The notes beneath the pieces are model-generated. The model saw nothing but the letters and a program-made list of their open reading frames with translations, made no database searches and was not told where the DNA came from. This document shows positions 10,166-21,695 of a DNA stretch of 64,000 nt, one piece after another. Position numbers and translations under genes: made by a program. Origin of the DNA: Tridacna crocea (lineage: Eukaryota > Mollusca > Bivalvia > Cardiida > Cardiidae); assembly GCA_943736015.1 (NCBI GenBank), contig OX031063.1, positions 36,610,172 to 36,674,171 of the forward strand, written 5' to 3'. Each line of letters starts with the position of its first letter. Positions within the stretch are counted from its first letter, which is position 1.

Positions 10166-10675
10166 TGTGAGATTCTCTTTATCACGTAAAACAAGTTACA
10201 GATATATAGAATCTGACAGGAGTGGGTTTTTGACATTTTCCTTGACGTGTCTGATAAAATTTTATCTCAAACGTCCACGAATGTCAGATTCTTTTTATCA
10301 CATAACGACATTTCACAGAATATAGATTAAATGATGCAAAACATTCATAAATGCACCCGTGGTAATATCCATAAGACCCATTCACTAATATGAAATACGT
10401 ACAAAATGACGTCACAAAAAATGTGATATCAAACGTGTATAAGATAAGAAAATTCGTAATGGGTATATTGCACTGAAAACAAGGGAGGTTATGTGACAAA
10501 AAAGAATATCCTGCCTCATCACCTGTTGCCTATATTCCGTTCACGGATCCATGTTTATCATTGTACTTCGGTTTCAAATGTGTACATATACAAGTAGATA
10601 GCTCCATTACACGATAGAAGAATAAAAAAGTCTGTATAGGAGGGGTTAGTGCGACTAATTCAGTAATTTTGTTGT

Positions 10676-10904
10676 TTAACCCATTACCACACAATCCCTA
10701 CTTTTGACGCCCCTGAGAAAGATGCCTTTTGAAAACACTGTGGGAAAAGGAGAAAATGCTGGTAACCAGCATTTTCTCCTTTTCCCACAGTGTTTTCTAC
10801 CCTTTCCAGAACAAATTTCTATTTTTCAGTCACCTTTATTTTGTCGTCTGCAAATGCTTTCAATTTGGACCAGTCCAAAATTTTCTCGTGTGGTAATGAG
10901 TTAA
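10676..10904 (+). mobile_element. Family 1 TTAA palindromic element, full-length reference copy
   Basis: A 229-bp copy bounded by TTAA on each side. The left end is TTAACCCATTACCACACAA and the right end is TGTGGTAATGAGTTAA, so the termini are inverted repeats. The middle carries the hairpin ACTGTGGGAAAAGGAG...CTCCTTTTCCCACAGT with centre GCTGGTAACCAGC. The TTAA site followed by CCC/CTC is the signature of piggyBac-type cut-and-paste elements; no transposase is encoded, so this is a MITE. Confidence 0.88.
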
Positions 10905-11436
10905 GAAAAAAAAACTCATGTGTTTCCTGCACTTTCGCAGCATTTCTTACTTTTATCAAATATTGATATCAAAAACTGTTCACGCGCATACTTCTTAGCA
11001 ACAATGACGCCTTTTTTTTCGTGAAACGGCGTATCAGTACAACTTCCGACATTTACTTTGGTTGGTTTCTCAAGTTTCACGCGCTCATGACTAAAACTGG
11101 ATCAGAACCGGGACCCAAAAAACGATAATACACTAGTGTGTTATCAAAAATAAATCACAGAGGATTTTTTTACGGTGAAAGATCGAAATTTATTTCATCA
11201 AGTGCATGGATATCATAGGTAATATTTTCACGAAAGGCACAGAATGTGCTTTTTGAATAAATAATACTGTTTTTTCTTTTTACACTGCCGGGGGAGGTTT
11301 AATGCGATAAAGATATATAAAGCATCTTTTTTCTTATTTTTTTCGTCTGAAAGCCTTGTCAAACATTATGAAGCTTTTGCTACCGATCTGTAGTTTACAG
11401 CTCTGAATTGATAAATACAATTGGAGCTATACTTAC

Positions 11437-11664
11437 GGCCACGAAAGTTGCCATCAGTTCTTCCATAAATAACAATTCTTGAGATTTTATGATTTGGACC
11501 AAGGTCTACCTCTAACCAAGGATTCGTCTCGTACTTTGTCGCTGAACAACACCGGCAGCCGTTTGGATCGTGTGTTGAATAATTTCCGTCTACAGCTCCT
11601 GATGCCGCCCAAAATTGAAACTGTGAAATTTGTGTAGCTCCCTTCTTGGTTGAAATAACTCTTT
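11437..11664 (-). CDS. FTP-EGF gene, exon E: first half of FTP domain 3
   Basis: A 228-bp exon with acceptor ATTTAG above 11664 and donor GTAAGT at 11436-11431, phase 1 at both ends. It has the same length as exon C. The product reads RVISTKKGATQIS, AVDGNYSTHDPNGCRCC, NPWLEVDLG, KISRIVIYGRTDGNFRG. The AVDGN, PW-x-x-DLG and I-x-x-I-x-x-Y-GRTD motifs are the hallmark of the N-terminal half of FTP/F5-8C galactose-binding domains. A C-x-CC cluster precedes the PW. The Arg after RG in the genomic read-through is replaced by Gln once spliced to exon F, so the classical fucose-pocket Arg is not restored. Confidence 0.88.
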
Positions 11665-11871
11665 CTAAATGTGAAGTAAACATGTCACATTATCGCTTAG
11701 AATGAATGTATCCTCTTTAGAGGTATGCACGTTAGTTTTTCTTTTTTATCCCAAGCAAGCTATATGAAAGTTTTCTTTAAGTAGCACAACTTGAATATAA
11801 TTTGGAAGTTTGCAAACGCATACTAATTTTGGGAAAAGTCGGGAAAGTTGCAAAACAATCTATAATATATG

Positions 11872-12035
11872 AACCATGCTGCATGAAAAGGGTGTGTAAT
11901 GCATCTGCAAAAAGTTTCGACCAATGTCAGCCCGCGCAGTCCACGCAGGATGACATGAGTCGAAACTTTTTGCTACTTTGTTGAATTTTCTGTTTCTGCA
12001 TGTAAAGTGTCCAATCTATCTCTAGATACAGTTAA
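11872..12035 (+). repeat. Dispersed repeat family 6, short copy
   Basis: 'catgctgcatgaaaagggtg' leads to 'atgcatctgcaaaaagtttcgacc', then the palindromic core ATGTCAGCCCGCGCAGTCC / ACGCAGGATGACAT and the inverted 'gtcgaaactttttgc'. Confidence 0.75.
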
Positions 12036-12103
12036 CTAATAGACAAAAAGGGTTTTATGTTCTCAAAGTTATGTGATTACATGCTTAGTATCATGCAACG
12101 CGG

Positions 12104-12370
12104 CCGCCCGGGTGGCTCGGTGGTGAGCGTGTCGGACTCATGACCTGGTGGTTGTGACTTCGATACCTGGTTGAGGCCAACTTTCTTTCCGGCGTATTTT
12201 CGCCTCTCACCTCTGCTGAAGCATGTGAGAAAAAGTAGTAGGTGGCTTTGGAAAGAAAGTTGTATTAGTACTGGTGTGAGAAAGCTAGGAAACATATGTG
12301 CGTCACTGACCGCCATGATATGACCTTGGCTCTTAAAGTGGGGTAAAACCCCAATTCAACAACAACAACA
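12104..12370 (+). mobile_element. tRNA-derived SINE with 14-bp target-site duplication
   Basis: The insertion is bounded by ATCATGCAACGCGG at 12090-12103 and again at 12371-12384. The head resembles a tRNA with an A box (TGGCTCGGTGGTGAGC) and a B box (GTGACTTCGATACC) at the usual spacing, so internal pol III transcription is expected. The body has no long frame. The 3' end is (CAA)n, typical of SINEs moved by a LINE partner. The intact 14-bp duplication suggests a fairly recent insertion, within the intron between exons D and E of the FTP-EGF gene. Confidence 0.9.
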
Positions 12371-12669
12371 ATCATGCAACGCGGTGATCAAGCCCCCTTT
12401 AAACAGATCATAACTCGTCTATGTCATCTACAAAGAAAAACATGTTTGGAACAATTCTAATAGTTCTGTTGGTTATTGAGATACTATTTGCTTTTGATTA
12501 TTACAAATCTGGTGCATGTTACTGCATGCGTATCACGAAGACCACTGACGCCTAACAATCTGAAAGACAGTGACTAGCTTGCATTACCACGCTGTCTGAT
12601 TTTGGAATCTTCTCCATAAGGACTTCTTTAGTTGTCTAATCTCTTTTTAAATATTGCTGATACGGTTTG

Positions 12670-12775
12670 AACACCGTAATAAAACTGACGTTTGCAGACT
12701 GCGTAGATAAAGACCACACTGCAATTATGTGAAGTCTGATCTTTCATCCTTGTCATTTGCTACATAATTAGTGAC
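12670..12775 (+). repeat. Decayed family 3 palindrome
   Basis: 'gcagactgcgtagataaagacc' and 'cacactgcaattatgtgaagtctgatc' keep the family order, but the arms no longer pair fully. Confidence 0.5.
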
Positions 12776-12949
12776 CAAATATTTTCTTCTTTTGTACAGG
12801 AAATAGATTCGTGTACCTCGATTAGAGCAAAACTATTTTATTTCCCAATAATGTAAAAAAAATGGATAAGACGACATTTAAATATTGTGTAGACTACAAG
12901 AAAAATGTTGCTCTAATGACTATTTCTGTCTTTGCCAAGACAGAAGAAA

Positions 12950-13064
12950 AATGGGAAAAGGAGAAAATACCCGTTACCAGCATTTTCTTCTTTACCCTCA
13001 ATATATTCAAATACTGTCATTCTTCAAGATTGTTAAAACTCATGACTCTGTGGTAAGGGTTAAA
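12950..13064 (-). mobile_element. Family 1 TTAA element, decayed copy
   Basis: Hairpin GGGAAAAGGAGAAAATACCC with a mutated inverted arm, ending in CTGTGGTAAGGGTTAA. The left end is not recognisable. Confidence 0.7.
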
Positions 13065-13140
13065 CGAATTGACTCAAGCGAGTGCCATATACAGAGTATA
13101 TTCATCAGCTTGCGGTTAATATGGGGAAATATTTGCTGAA

Positions 13141-13208
13141 AAAGGGAAAGGTATGCGAAAATAACGAGTGCCGTAAGGTACGAGTTATTTTCGCGAACCA
13201 TTTCCTGT
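13141..13208. repeat. Short palindrome
   Basis: 'gcgaaaataacgagtgccgtaag' pairs with 'acgagttattttcgc' around a small loop. Confidence 0.6.
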
Positions 13209-14346
13209 TAAGGAGATGAAATGAATTATATATTATATCTCCTCTGATTATTTTGTCAACTAAATGCCACTTTTAAAACTAGTGATCTCAAATAGAACCA
13301 AAAAAGTAGTTCCTGATTTTCGGCAGGAGGAATAGATTCAGTGTGACGGGGAAATAATTCCCCCAGCTTAAATTACATTTCTTTACCCATAACATTTAAT
13401 ATATAAGATAAATTTTCTAATCAACGACTAGAAATTATATAGTACTTAAACACCACCATTTCTATTATCACACAAAAAGAGTAGCTGGCAAGCTAGCATC
13501 CTGCATCAATACTTCTAGCCTACATAATGTTTACAGGTGTGCATTTGTAGTTCGGTATCAGTCATGAACATAGTATGTACAAGGAATTGTTCTGTTGCAT
13601 TTACATTAAACTAGAACTGGAAAGTCTGTCAAAGTAGTACACCAAGTTACTTCTTCATGTTTATTGACTTTTAATAACCACCGCTGCATTCTCCTCGGTA
13701 ATTTGAAAGGTAAATCATGAAAATTTCCACGCCTAAAAAGTTTATATACGTCATTATCTCTCAAAATTGAGAAGAACACGCAAAATCAAGCACATGTTTG
13801 GTTCCATCGGGTAAACCATTCATACTCACTGATAAAACTTGGATTATTCGGACCCTTGACCTTGGGTTGCTACGGGAGACTCAGTCCACTGTTGCTTACA
13901 GTGTAGGTTAAGACCAGACTGCAAAAAAGCGCGAGGTTTGATCTTTGATCTATACTGTACGATACGGTATAATCATTGAGGTGTAATAAGCCTTGAAAGC
14001 ACAATTCTTTTTCGGTTTATATTGAGTGGAAATAGTCGTTTAATTTATTGAGCAGTTTAGGCGCTAAAATAGCTGAAATATCACGAATGAGTCATGGGTT
14101 TTTGTCACTGCCAGTTGGATCTTTAATGATAATTATTTATGAAAAACAGAAACTGCCTGATCTAAGTAGTCCATTGTAAGTACATAAGGCTTGTTCTGCG
14201 TTTTTGCTTTCGGCCAAGCCTTTCCTTATTAATTAAAAGTTTTGCAACAAGATTCATTTTTTGTTTTAATCCCTCGGATTGAGTTTAAACAGCTGTGTTG
14301 AATTAGAAAAAAAAAACAACAATCAACATGAAAGTGTAATATAAGT
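13209..14346. other. Intronic non-coding interval
   Basis: No gene seen. A decayed family 3 palindrome lies at about 13885-13970 ('cagtgtaggttaagaccagac ... gatctttgatctatactgta'). The remainder is AT-rich unique-looking sequence inside the D-E intron. Confidence 0.5.
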
Positions 14347-14605
14347 GCGCCATGCTCTGTGAAAGTAGGTTTAATGCAGTTGCAATAAGCATCGACCCAT
14401 GTCAGCCCAGGCATGCCGCACTAGCTAACACAGGGCGGAAATATTTGTTGTCCGTCAAGTTTTTGCATCTCTAAGGACTATTTTACCTCATGATTCAGTT
14501 GGTTGTTGGACAAAATGGATGTTATGGATCAATAATCACGTGATGACTTGCTTAAGTAGTCTATAGAAGATCAATGAGATGCTTAAAGCCCTCTTTTGCT
14601 ATAGT
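14347..14605 (+). repeat. Dispersed repeat family 6, long copy
   Basis: 'ccatgctctgtgaaagtaggtttaatgcag', the core CATGTCAGCCCAGGCATGCC, then 'tgttatggatcaataatcacgtgatgacttgc' and a 'gatgcttaaagccctcttttgc' tail. Confidence 0.65.
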
Positions 14606-14876
14606 ATGACTCAAGTCATCATATACATTTAGTGCGTTAGTCACTGAAAGAGAATCAATCGTTTTTTACGAATATTTCGCACTGGTAGTAATATAGTTTT
14701 GTAGCAATCTGAGGCTGAAGTTGACAAATAGCGACTCGTCTGCCTTGAAATAATAGATATGCTGAGAACAGATTAATTGCCGAGGTTCAAGTTGATATGC
14801 CCAGCTTCAATCCTTTTTTTATAGAGAAATACGTGTTGAGAACACTGAACAGGCTGATGCACGACTAGAACACATA

Positions 14877-15106
14877 TTCAACCCATTACCACACAATTCC
14901 TACTTTTGACGACCCTGGGACGGAAGACTGTAGAAAACATTGTGGGAAAAGGAGAAAATGCTGGTAACCAGCATTTTCTCCTTTTCCCACAATGTTTTCT
15001 ACCCCTCACAAAACAAATTTCAAATGTTCAGTCACTTTTATTTTGTCGTCTGCAAACGCTTTCGATTTGAAGAAACCTAAAATTTTGTCGTTTGGTAATG
15101 AGTTAA
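14877..15106 (+). mobile_element. Family 1 TTAA palindromic element, full copy
   Basis: The left end has mutated to TTCAACCCATTACC; the right end TGGTAATGAGTTAA is intact. The central hairpin is perfect, with CATTGTGGGAAAAGGAG arms and centre GCTGGTAACCAGC. Confidence 0.88.
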
Positions 15107-15534
15107 GGCAACCGAAGTTATTTTTGAATAAATAGTTTCACTGGTTAAGCAATAATGCTGTTCTACTCGAATGGTTTTGCAAGCTAAGTTTGGATTATTA
15201 CAATTCTTTTTCCCATCATACCTTGCAATTCAGTGTAAGTATCATACATAGCTTTATAAGTATTTTTTCTTGTTTTTGATTATTTTGTTATCAATATAAC
15301 AATGATAGTGATAATACAAATTATAGTCACTAATGATTATCATATCTATATATTATATTTACATTACAGTAGTAAAAATAATTTTTCAACTCTATAAAAG
15401 TAGTCTATTTTGAATTATCATCCCGTTTAAGAAAAAAAAGAGGCGTCAACATTTCCCATTTCCTCTCACCTGACTAATTACGAAGTGTTACGTAGTATAT
15501 GTCAAACAATTCGGTCACTCATATACCGTCTTAC

Positions 15535-15717
15535 CTCCATAAACAACCAATTCACAGATTGTTAGAACTTTGTCGTCACCACTTAACGTCAGCTTGATAT
15601 ATCTTCCAAAACTTTCTGGAGTAGGAAACAGTTCATAGTAATTAATATTAGTTCCTGATGCCGGTATTGTATGTATAGTGGTGTCGTCGACATCTATTCT
15701 CATGCCTCCAAACGACT
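15535..15717 (-). CDS. FTP-EGF gene, exon D: second half of FTP domain 2
   Basis: A 183-bp exon with acceptor TTACAG above 15717 and donor GTAAGA at 15534-15529, phase 1 at both ends. It reads SFGGMRIDVDDTTIHTIP, then PTPESFGRYIKLTLSGD and VLTICELVVYG. It is clearly homologous to exon F (same SF-x-x-x-x-I start, same RYIKLTL and CELVVYG close) and more distantly to exon B. It pairs with exon C across an intron of about 6.5 kb. The split codon with exon C is Gln. Confidence 0.88.
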
Positions 15718-15844
15718 CTGTAAAAATACATGACAAAATTACCAACATTAATTTAATAGTAGACTACTACATTTTGACATGAACAAATTGTTGAAGAAGA
15801 AGAAGAGAGATCTGCATAAAAAATTACTTAATGTTCCGAGCTAG

Positions 15845-15932
15845 AGAAGAAGACGAGAAAGAAGAAGAAGAAGAAGAAGAAGAAGAAGAAAAAAAGATAA
15901 TGGAAAAGCAGAAGAAGAAGAAGAAGAAGAAG
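15845..15932. repeat. (GAA)n microsatellite
   Basis: Two GAA runs separated by about 15 bases, 130 bp upstream of exon D's acceptor. The Glu/Lys-rich plus-strand reading is an artefact. Confidence 0.9.
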
Positions 15933-17086
15933 ATCTGCATCAAATACGTTAAGTCGTTTCTTAGAAAAGAGAAAAGTTTTGTTTCACTCAACACGATTTT
16001 TGTACCAGAAAATAATTATACGTCATTTTACATTTTACAAATAGATAAGGAGCAACAACTTACACTGTGTCCTCTTCAACTCTAACACAATCCAGACAAA
16101 CGACAAAATTTTTAACAAACAGTTGATTCTTTCACTTTTACATTTTCCTAAGAAACAGAAAATGAACAGAAAAAGTTACCTAGGGATATTTTAAAAGTCA
16201 AGTAACGCTGAAATCATGGTTATAATCACGACAATAATGTTTACGTGCCAAAACAAATTTCAGGTAACAATGGTTTTGCTAAGCATCGACTCTGCTATAC
16301 AGAAAGAACAAGCATCAATCAGCGGGTAAGTTGACTAAGAGTATTTCAAATTCTACATTACTTATTTTGCATCAAAGAGCTATCTCTACTCACTCTAATA
16401 ATTCAGTGATTCTTAGGTGAAAAAACAGAAACAGCTAAGTTTGCGTTGCAGATGGAAGGAGAAAGCTTACGCCAACCATTCCAATGCTGGATATGTTGGG
16501 TTCGAGGGCTGGAGGCTTTTTAGTATAGGGAGGCAAAGGCCTTCATTTGTATACTGAGCTGATTTTGCATAATGGAACTCCTAAATACCAATGCTACATC
16601 AACAAAATGCCACAGCTAATTGTTCCGCCTTTCAATAAAAGACATAAATCACACTACAAGATGATAAGCTAACATGAAATTGTTGGGGGTAATTCAGCAG
16701 AACAGTGCTTTGCTGCAGCGAAACAATGTTAATCACATAGGTTTTCATTTCACGCGAACACTCTAACTTTGTATGAAATCGCTTAAGTACTACCACGCAA
16801 GTACATAATATCTGAATTCATATTGGAATCTGCACAGGATGGAATATAGATTTTTCAGAGCGAGACAAGAGCCTACGAATATGGATTTTTCAACCAAGAC
16901 TAGAGTCCCGATAATCGATGTTTGCTTAGAAGAGTAGTCTACCGAAGCCTATGTCATAAAAGATTATCAAGCTTGTGGAAATATTTATTTTTATGAAGAA
17001 CTGCACACATTTGAAAGGGTTGCCTTAAGTAAAATTGTCGTTCATCAGACAAGACATAGGAAAAAGATTGAATGATTGATTGATTA
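15933..17086. other. Intronic non-coding interval
   Basis: AT-rich sequence with no gene, no palindrome and no repeat that I can match elsewhere in the window. Inside the C-D intron. Confidence 0.5.
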
Positions 17087-17089
17087 TTG

Positions 17090-17345
17090 GTTAGTTAACG
17101 CCGTTTTCCCCTTTGCTTCAGTTATATCACGGCGGCCCCTGCACCTATCCATGCTGTCCTGGGGACTCTTTTACCAGTACTCCGTATAATTGTCTTTACG
17201 AGGTACTGGCTGCTATCCCACATAGCTATCGTCGAGACAATGATCAGCGGTAGGAGAGGAATGAATTTTGTTGCATTTAATACCATCGATCCTCGGAAAG
17301 GAATTGGCCGAGTCACAGATCGAAAACCACCACCCTCTGTTTCAA
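17090..17345 (+). repeat. Dispersed repeat with 'TTAACGCCGTTTT' head, copy 1
   Basis: 'gttaacgccgttttccc...ttcagttatatcacggcggcccctgcacctatccatgctgtcctggg' matches 44508-44595 in order. It then continues through 'ggtactggctgctatcccacatagctatcgtcgagac'. Similar heads are widespread in bivalves (from memory, not checked). Confidence 0.6.
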
Positions 17346-17939
17346 GTCCTACACGCTACTGTGGCTCGGCAGAAAAAAAGGTTTAAAGGCTGTTGGTCCT
17401 TTTTTTCCCAGCAATTATTTGATGCATTATTAAGCTAGAAAGAACCTGCTATTCTGGAGGATGCTTCATTTGTCTAGGATAACTTACTATACTTGTACTT
17501 AAAAAGTCTCTTGAAAAACAAATATGGAACTGCAAGTTAAAGGATCTCCGAGACCTACGTCTCTTAAAAAATGTGTATAATTCAATCGATTGGCTGAGCT
17601 TTTGCGACAGATGCAAATACTGAAAGCTTACTTAAACTTTTAAGGCAATAAAAGGGCAAGTCCTAGACTTGTTTTGCTGTCTTCTGTTGGAGCAGAACAA
17701 ATTTTTCCTTGGATATTCTTAGGATATTGAAACAGTACCTCACCGTGCCGGACTCTTTGAAAATCGTCTATTTTTTCCGCAACATCTCTAAGGGAACGAT
17801 TTACCGAATGAAGGAAAATCACGCCAACTATTTTCCATGTTTAAGTTAATATCCAAACGCCACCTTCTAATATTTGCATTTCCAAACTATTACAGTGTAG
17901 AAGATCGTAACAGAATATACAAAAATGAACTAGTCTAGC

Positions 17940-18085
17940 TTATCTGTGACGCTGCTGACATAGAGGACGGACTTCATTTTATCTTTAAGTGCCTGTTTAT
18001 CATTCTTTGAGAAAAAAATTTTTATGAACTTTATATTAATACATCTCGGTAGGAATGAAAAATTAAGAGATATTTAACCTGCGTT
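17940..18085 (+). pseudogene. LINE-type reverse transcriptase tail relic (zinc knuckle)
   Basis: From 17945 the plus frame reads CDAADIEDGLHFIFKC and, after a stop, NFYELYINTSR. The C-x9-H-x4-C spacing and the 'IED-x-x-HF-x-F-x-C' words are those of the C-terminal zinc knuckle that follows the reverse transcriptase of many mollusc LINEs. Several stops show it is dead. The same spacing recurs at 21291. Confidence 0.6.
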
Positions 18086-19440
18086 GTGCGCATAGCAATC
18101 ATTGACAGAAATCAGTCTTTTTCGCTTTTAACCTTCACCCTTTTATCAACTTGAGCCCAGCAACTATTGCCATGAAGCTAATGAAAAAGTGCAGATGTTA
18201 GACTTGTGATATCTCACGACTTTATCAAAACTGGTGATCTTACGATACATATGACTATACTGATATGATTTCTCGAGTTTTAAGCTGATTGTGGCGCCGC
18301 TTCATATTTTTATTCGGTTTTGTAAAGTGCCTATGGAGGCAGCCATATTGAACTGGTTCCATGCTTTGTTTTAACATCCATCTTTATCTACTGTACTTTG
18401 ATTACCAGATCGGGGTCCATATTAACTTTTTTATTTATTTGTGAGATTTTTTTTTTCATATATAATATATTGTACTTTCATTGTTAGATGGATAAAAACC
18501 GGGATCGTAGACATATCAACATTTTCCTTTCGAAAAATAATAAAGATGTATTTCGAGAAGTCACGTGATAAAAGATTATCTGTCACAAATTTTCGAAGCC
18601 ACCATTTTAAATATCTTACGCTGGAAAAGGTTAAGAGGTATTTTCAAGCTCTTTGACCCTAGAGCACCCTATGAGGTACTTGTGACCCCAGTTATATTTT
18701 TTGTTCTAGTATTGTATGGATTGTAGAAATATTGTTTTCCTCTCGCGATCGTGTTTTTAAGACCAGCTAACTGCAATTAGGTCAATGTTGGAGCACCTGA
18801 CATGACTTGTATCACACAACTCCTGTAGTCTATATAGATATAATAAGAACTTCGTTCAAGTCTTTATTATATCTTTAAAGAGGGGTTGTATGATACCAGA
18901 TATATATGTTAGAGTGTCAGATTTAGCACAATCCGATAACAGACTATTTCTTTCGTTAATGTATGGTAATTCATTGGCGACAAATGTTTGTGTGTGTAGA
19001 CAAAATCTTACAAGGGCGACGATTTTCTCAACATATGCAAATATTGGATGTTAAACGTGACAAAATGAGTCACGTGATCAACAATGTGATTCTTACTGAG
19101 CGGTCAAACGATCACGTGATTTCTATAAACGGTTTAAAGCAGCCCAATGCATTGTGCCCTGTTACAGAAATAAGTGGTTTGCGGCGCCATTGATGTTCAG
19201 CATCAATATTTTCTTGTTCTTAACTATTTTGTGTTGGGCCCGATTGGACCCCAAAATCATATTTAAATTTTATAACATAATCTCACATTTCTTTCGCTTA
19301 AATTATGACCAAATGAAATATTATGTTCATGGATATAGCAGCATTCTCTCTGAGGGACATTACAAGAGATTGCCGAGTCTGAATCTGAGGACCCAGACGC
19401 TCCAGCCGGTAATATTCACCATGTATCCTAACCTTTAGAC
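18086..19440. other. Intronic non-coding interval
   Basis: No supported gene. Several CACGTGAT words (18560-19120) occur, possibly from a decayed repeat. Plus-strand open stretches at 18441-18656 and 18963-19438 match no family that I know. Confidence 0.4.
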
Positions 19441-19454
19441 GAAGACACATAAGT

Positions 19455-19665
19455 TGTAGATGCAAAGGTGCAGCCCAAACCTTAATCCCATGGGTGCTGT
19501 GGAGAAATATGTACACACTGCTCATGACAGAGACCGAGCAAACACAAAAAGTCAGACCAGAGAGGGACTAGATATCGAGACCATGGGATGGGACAGAATA
19601 ACCAAAAAGCGGATGAGGCGAGCCATACAGTGCATCAGCTGCACCCTCACTCACAAGCACTAGAT
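19455..19665 (+). pseudogene. Possible DDE-transposase relic
   Basis: The short frame contains CSPNLNPMGAVEKYVHTA and later TMGWDRITKKRMRRAI. SP-x-LNP-(I/M) followed by a W-x-x-I helix is the layout around the third acidic residue in Tc1/mariner-like transposases. The expected Glu right after LNP-I is Gly here. Too short and altered for a firm call. Confidence 0.35.
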
Positions 19666-20099
19666 GCAAATGAAGACTGAATGATTGGCTGGTTGGTTGG
19701 TTGGTTGGTTGCTTTATACTACTTTCAGCATCGTGTCTGTCATATCATAAAGACAGCTCACATATTCATGTCTGTCCTATTCACCATACAAAGGCTATGG
19801 TCCTGGACTGTCTTGCCAAAGGACACCCTCTCAAAAAGCCATTTGTCTTCTGTGATGATTGAACCCAGGCCCTCCGCTTTACCACTTTGATATAAAAGAC
19901 CCATTGGACAGCAATTCAGAAAAACTGTGTGAATAATGGTTGTCGACAACCACAGGAAGGTAAAAAACAACAACTGGGAATTACAAATGCTGTGAATAGT
20001 GAAAACCCATAGAATTCCTTTACATTCTCTAGAATGTGTCATGCTTGACATCCTTGTGTTCAAAGCCAATCAGCAGGCTAGACGCTAAACACATGCACG

Positions 20100-20935
20100 C
20101 AGCATGTGACCTGTAACACCTTCAGCCTTCCAGTTTGTCCGAAACACACTCGCAGCGTAAATCAAATTGTAATTGAAAAATGTTAATGAAAACAACAGGA
20201 CGAACTTTAGCACCAGTTAGTGGATGGACCAGACGATGTAAAATTTTACCAAAATCATCTCAACTACCTGTTTAAATACTGATTTCTAATCATTTTTAAA
20301 ACAGTTTTAACAATGATTTGCATTGGTTTTTCAATTTTCCTAGCATCAGCTCTATTGGTTTTTAAATTTGGGTCCAAACCGACCGCAGTTGGTAGGATGA
20401 GGGTTAATATCTGAATCATACAGTTCATTCACAAGTACAGTAACCAATATGTGTATTTACAAATAAGTTCAGCAATCTCCGAGCAGAGTTGTCGTTTGTT
20501 ACTCTCACCAATGGGCTAAAATGACAAGAATCTTGTGAAACCGAGGGAAGGATGTTTTGTACTGTTTAACTGTTTCATGTGTAACATTATAAAGTAAACA
20601 ATGGAAACATGATTCTGGATACATGATAGGTGCATTCAAACTGGTGAATTTACCTGTATACAATGGAACTATTTTTTTCGAGCCCCTTTACTGATTAGAA
20701 TCTTACGCGAATTTTAACAAAAATGGCTGCGCCCATGAATGATGACAGCAGTTTTGACAACCGATGGATCTTAGTTTATAAGATTAAAAACAAGTTATGG
20801 TCCTTTAAAAAACATTTAAGCTTTTCAGAAAATCCCTCTTTTTCACATTTCCTACCACTTAGTCTGATTGGCCGTATGCTGTTTGAACAGCACACAAAGT
20901 AATCGATACTGGTCCTTCTTTCACCGGCGTTAGTT
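20100..20935. other. Intronic non-coding interval
   Basis: AT-rich, stop-rich sequence. No gene, palindrome or recognised repeat. Confidence 0.5.
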
Positions 20936-21034
20936 TAGTTTAAACATATTTATTTTACATCGATTGAGAAACAAGTTCTTACAACTTATACTAATCTCTC
21001 TCGATTCTGCTTCCTAGGAACTACACCAGTACTC

Positions 21035-21150
21035 GCGCCGAATGTGTGGGCCTATGAAAAATCCCAAAGTTGACACCCGCTCCCGGGTATCGAACTCAGG
21101 ACTTTTAGGTTATGAGGCCGACGCTCTACCTCACGACTGCGGACACCACA
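21035..21150 (-). repeat. tRNA-like SINE head or tRNA pseudogene
   Basis: On the minus strand an A-box-like GTGAGGTAGAGCGTCGG is followed by a B-box-like GAGTTCGATACCC and CGGGAGCGGGTG. The cloverleaf stems are imperfect. It lies just upstream of the LINE tail relic on the opposite strand. Confidence 0.55.
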
Positions 21151-21278
21151 GGCTTTTGTGTTGCCATTTTGAGTTCTGGTCATGTGACGAAAATATCACG
21201 TAATGACGGACTACTTTCTGAGCCCACTACAGAGGTGAATGTGAATGATCCGGCGTGCAAGAGAGTGATAAGTTCAGG

Positions 21279-21490
21279 TTTACTTTATTATGCAATATGA
21301 ACGAGGTAGAGGACGAATTTCACTTTACGTTTATCTGCCCAAAGTATGGTATTCTACGCAGGCAGTGCATAGATGATTTCTATTTTAGAAGTCCTGGCAT
21401 GTAAAAGATGGCTGAACCTTTCAGCAAACAAGAAAAAAGAATGTTTTCAAATGTAGCAGAATATATCGAATCTGCATTATCAGCGCGATT
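21279..21490 (+). pseudogene. LINE-type reverse transcriptase C-terminal relic
   Basis: From 21291 the frame reads CNMNEVEDEFHFTFICPKYG, ILRRQCIDDFYFRSPGM, a TAA, then KMAEPFSKQEKRMFSNVAEY and IESALSARF. The EDEFHF-x-x-x-CP-x-Y knuckle and the following 'LR-x-x-x-I-x-x-x-(F/Y)Y' and 'YI-x-x-A-x-x-x-R' helices are the standard tail of non-LTR retrotransposon ORF2 proteins in molluscs. One in-frame stop and no upstream reverse transcriptase make it a 5'-truncated dead copy. The knuckle has the same C-x9-H-x4-C form as at 17945. Confidence 0.72.
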
Positions 21491-21631
21491 TCATTTCCTG
21501 TATAACTCATGGTTATATCATCACTGTGTTATTATAAGCTTTTATTAAACATATGAATCTTTTTTTTTTACAAATCTATTGAAATTCCTGTTGTATGTCA
21601 TCCTCACTTATGAACATTTTTTTCTGTTTGG

Positions 21632-21695
21632 GGAGAGAGAGAGAGACAGAGAGAGAGAGACAGAGAAATTGTGTGATGGAGAGAGAGGGATAGAG
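21632..21695. repeat. GA/GACA-rich simple repeat
   Basis: GAGAGA blocks alternate with GACAGA. Confidence 0.85.

Noticed and set aside
15831-16085. Glu/Lys-rich plus-strand frame
   Set aside because: Product of the (GAA)n microsatellite.
19455-19665. Confident Tc1/mariner transposase call
   Set aside because: Only an SP-x-LNP-like word and one helix are visible, and the catalytic Glu position is Gly; kept only as a low-confidence relic.
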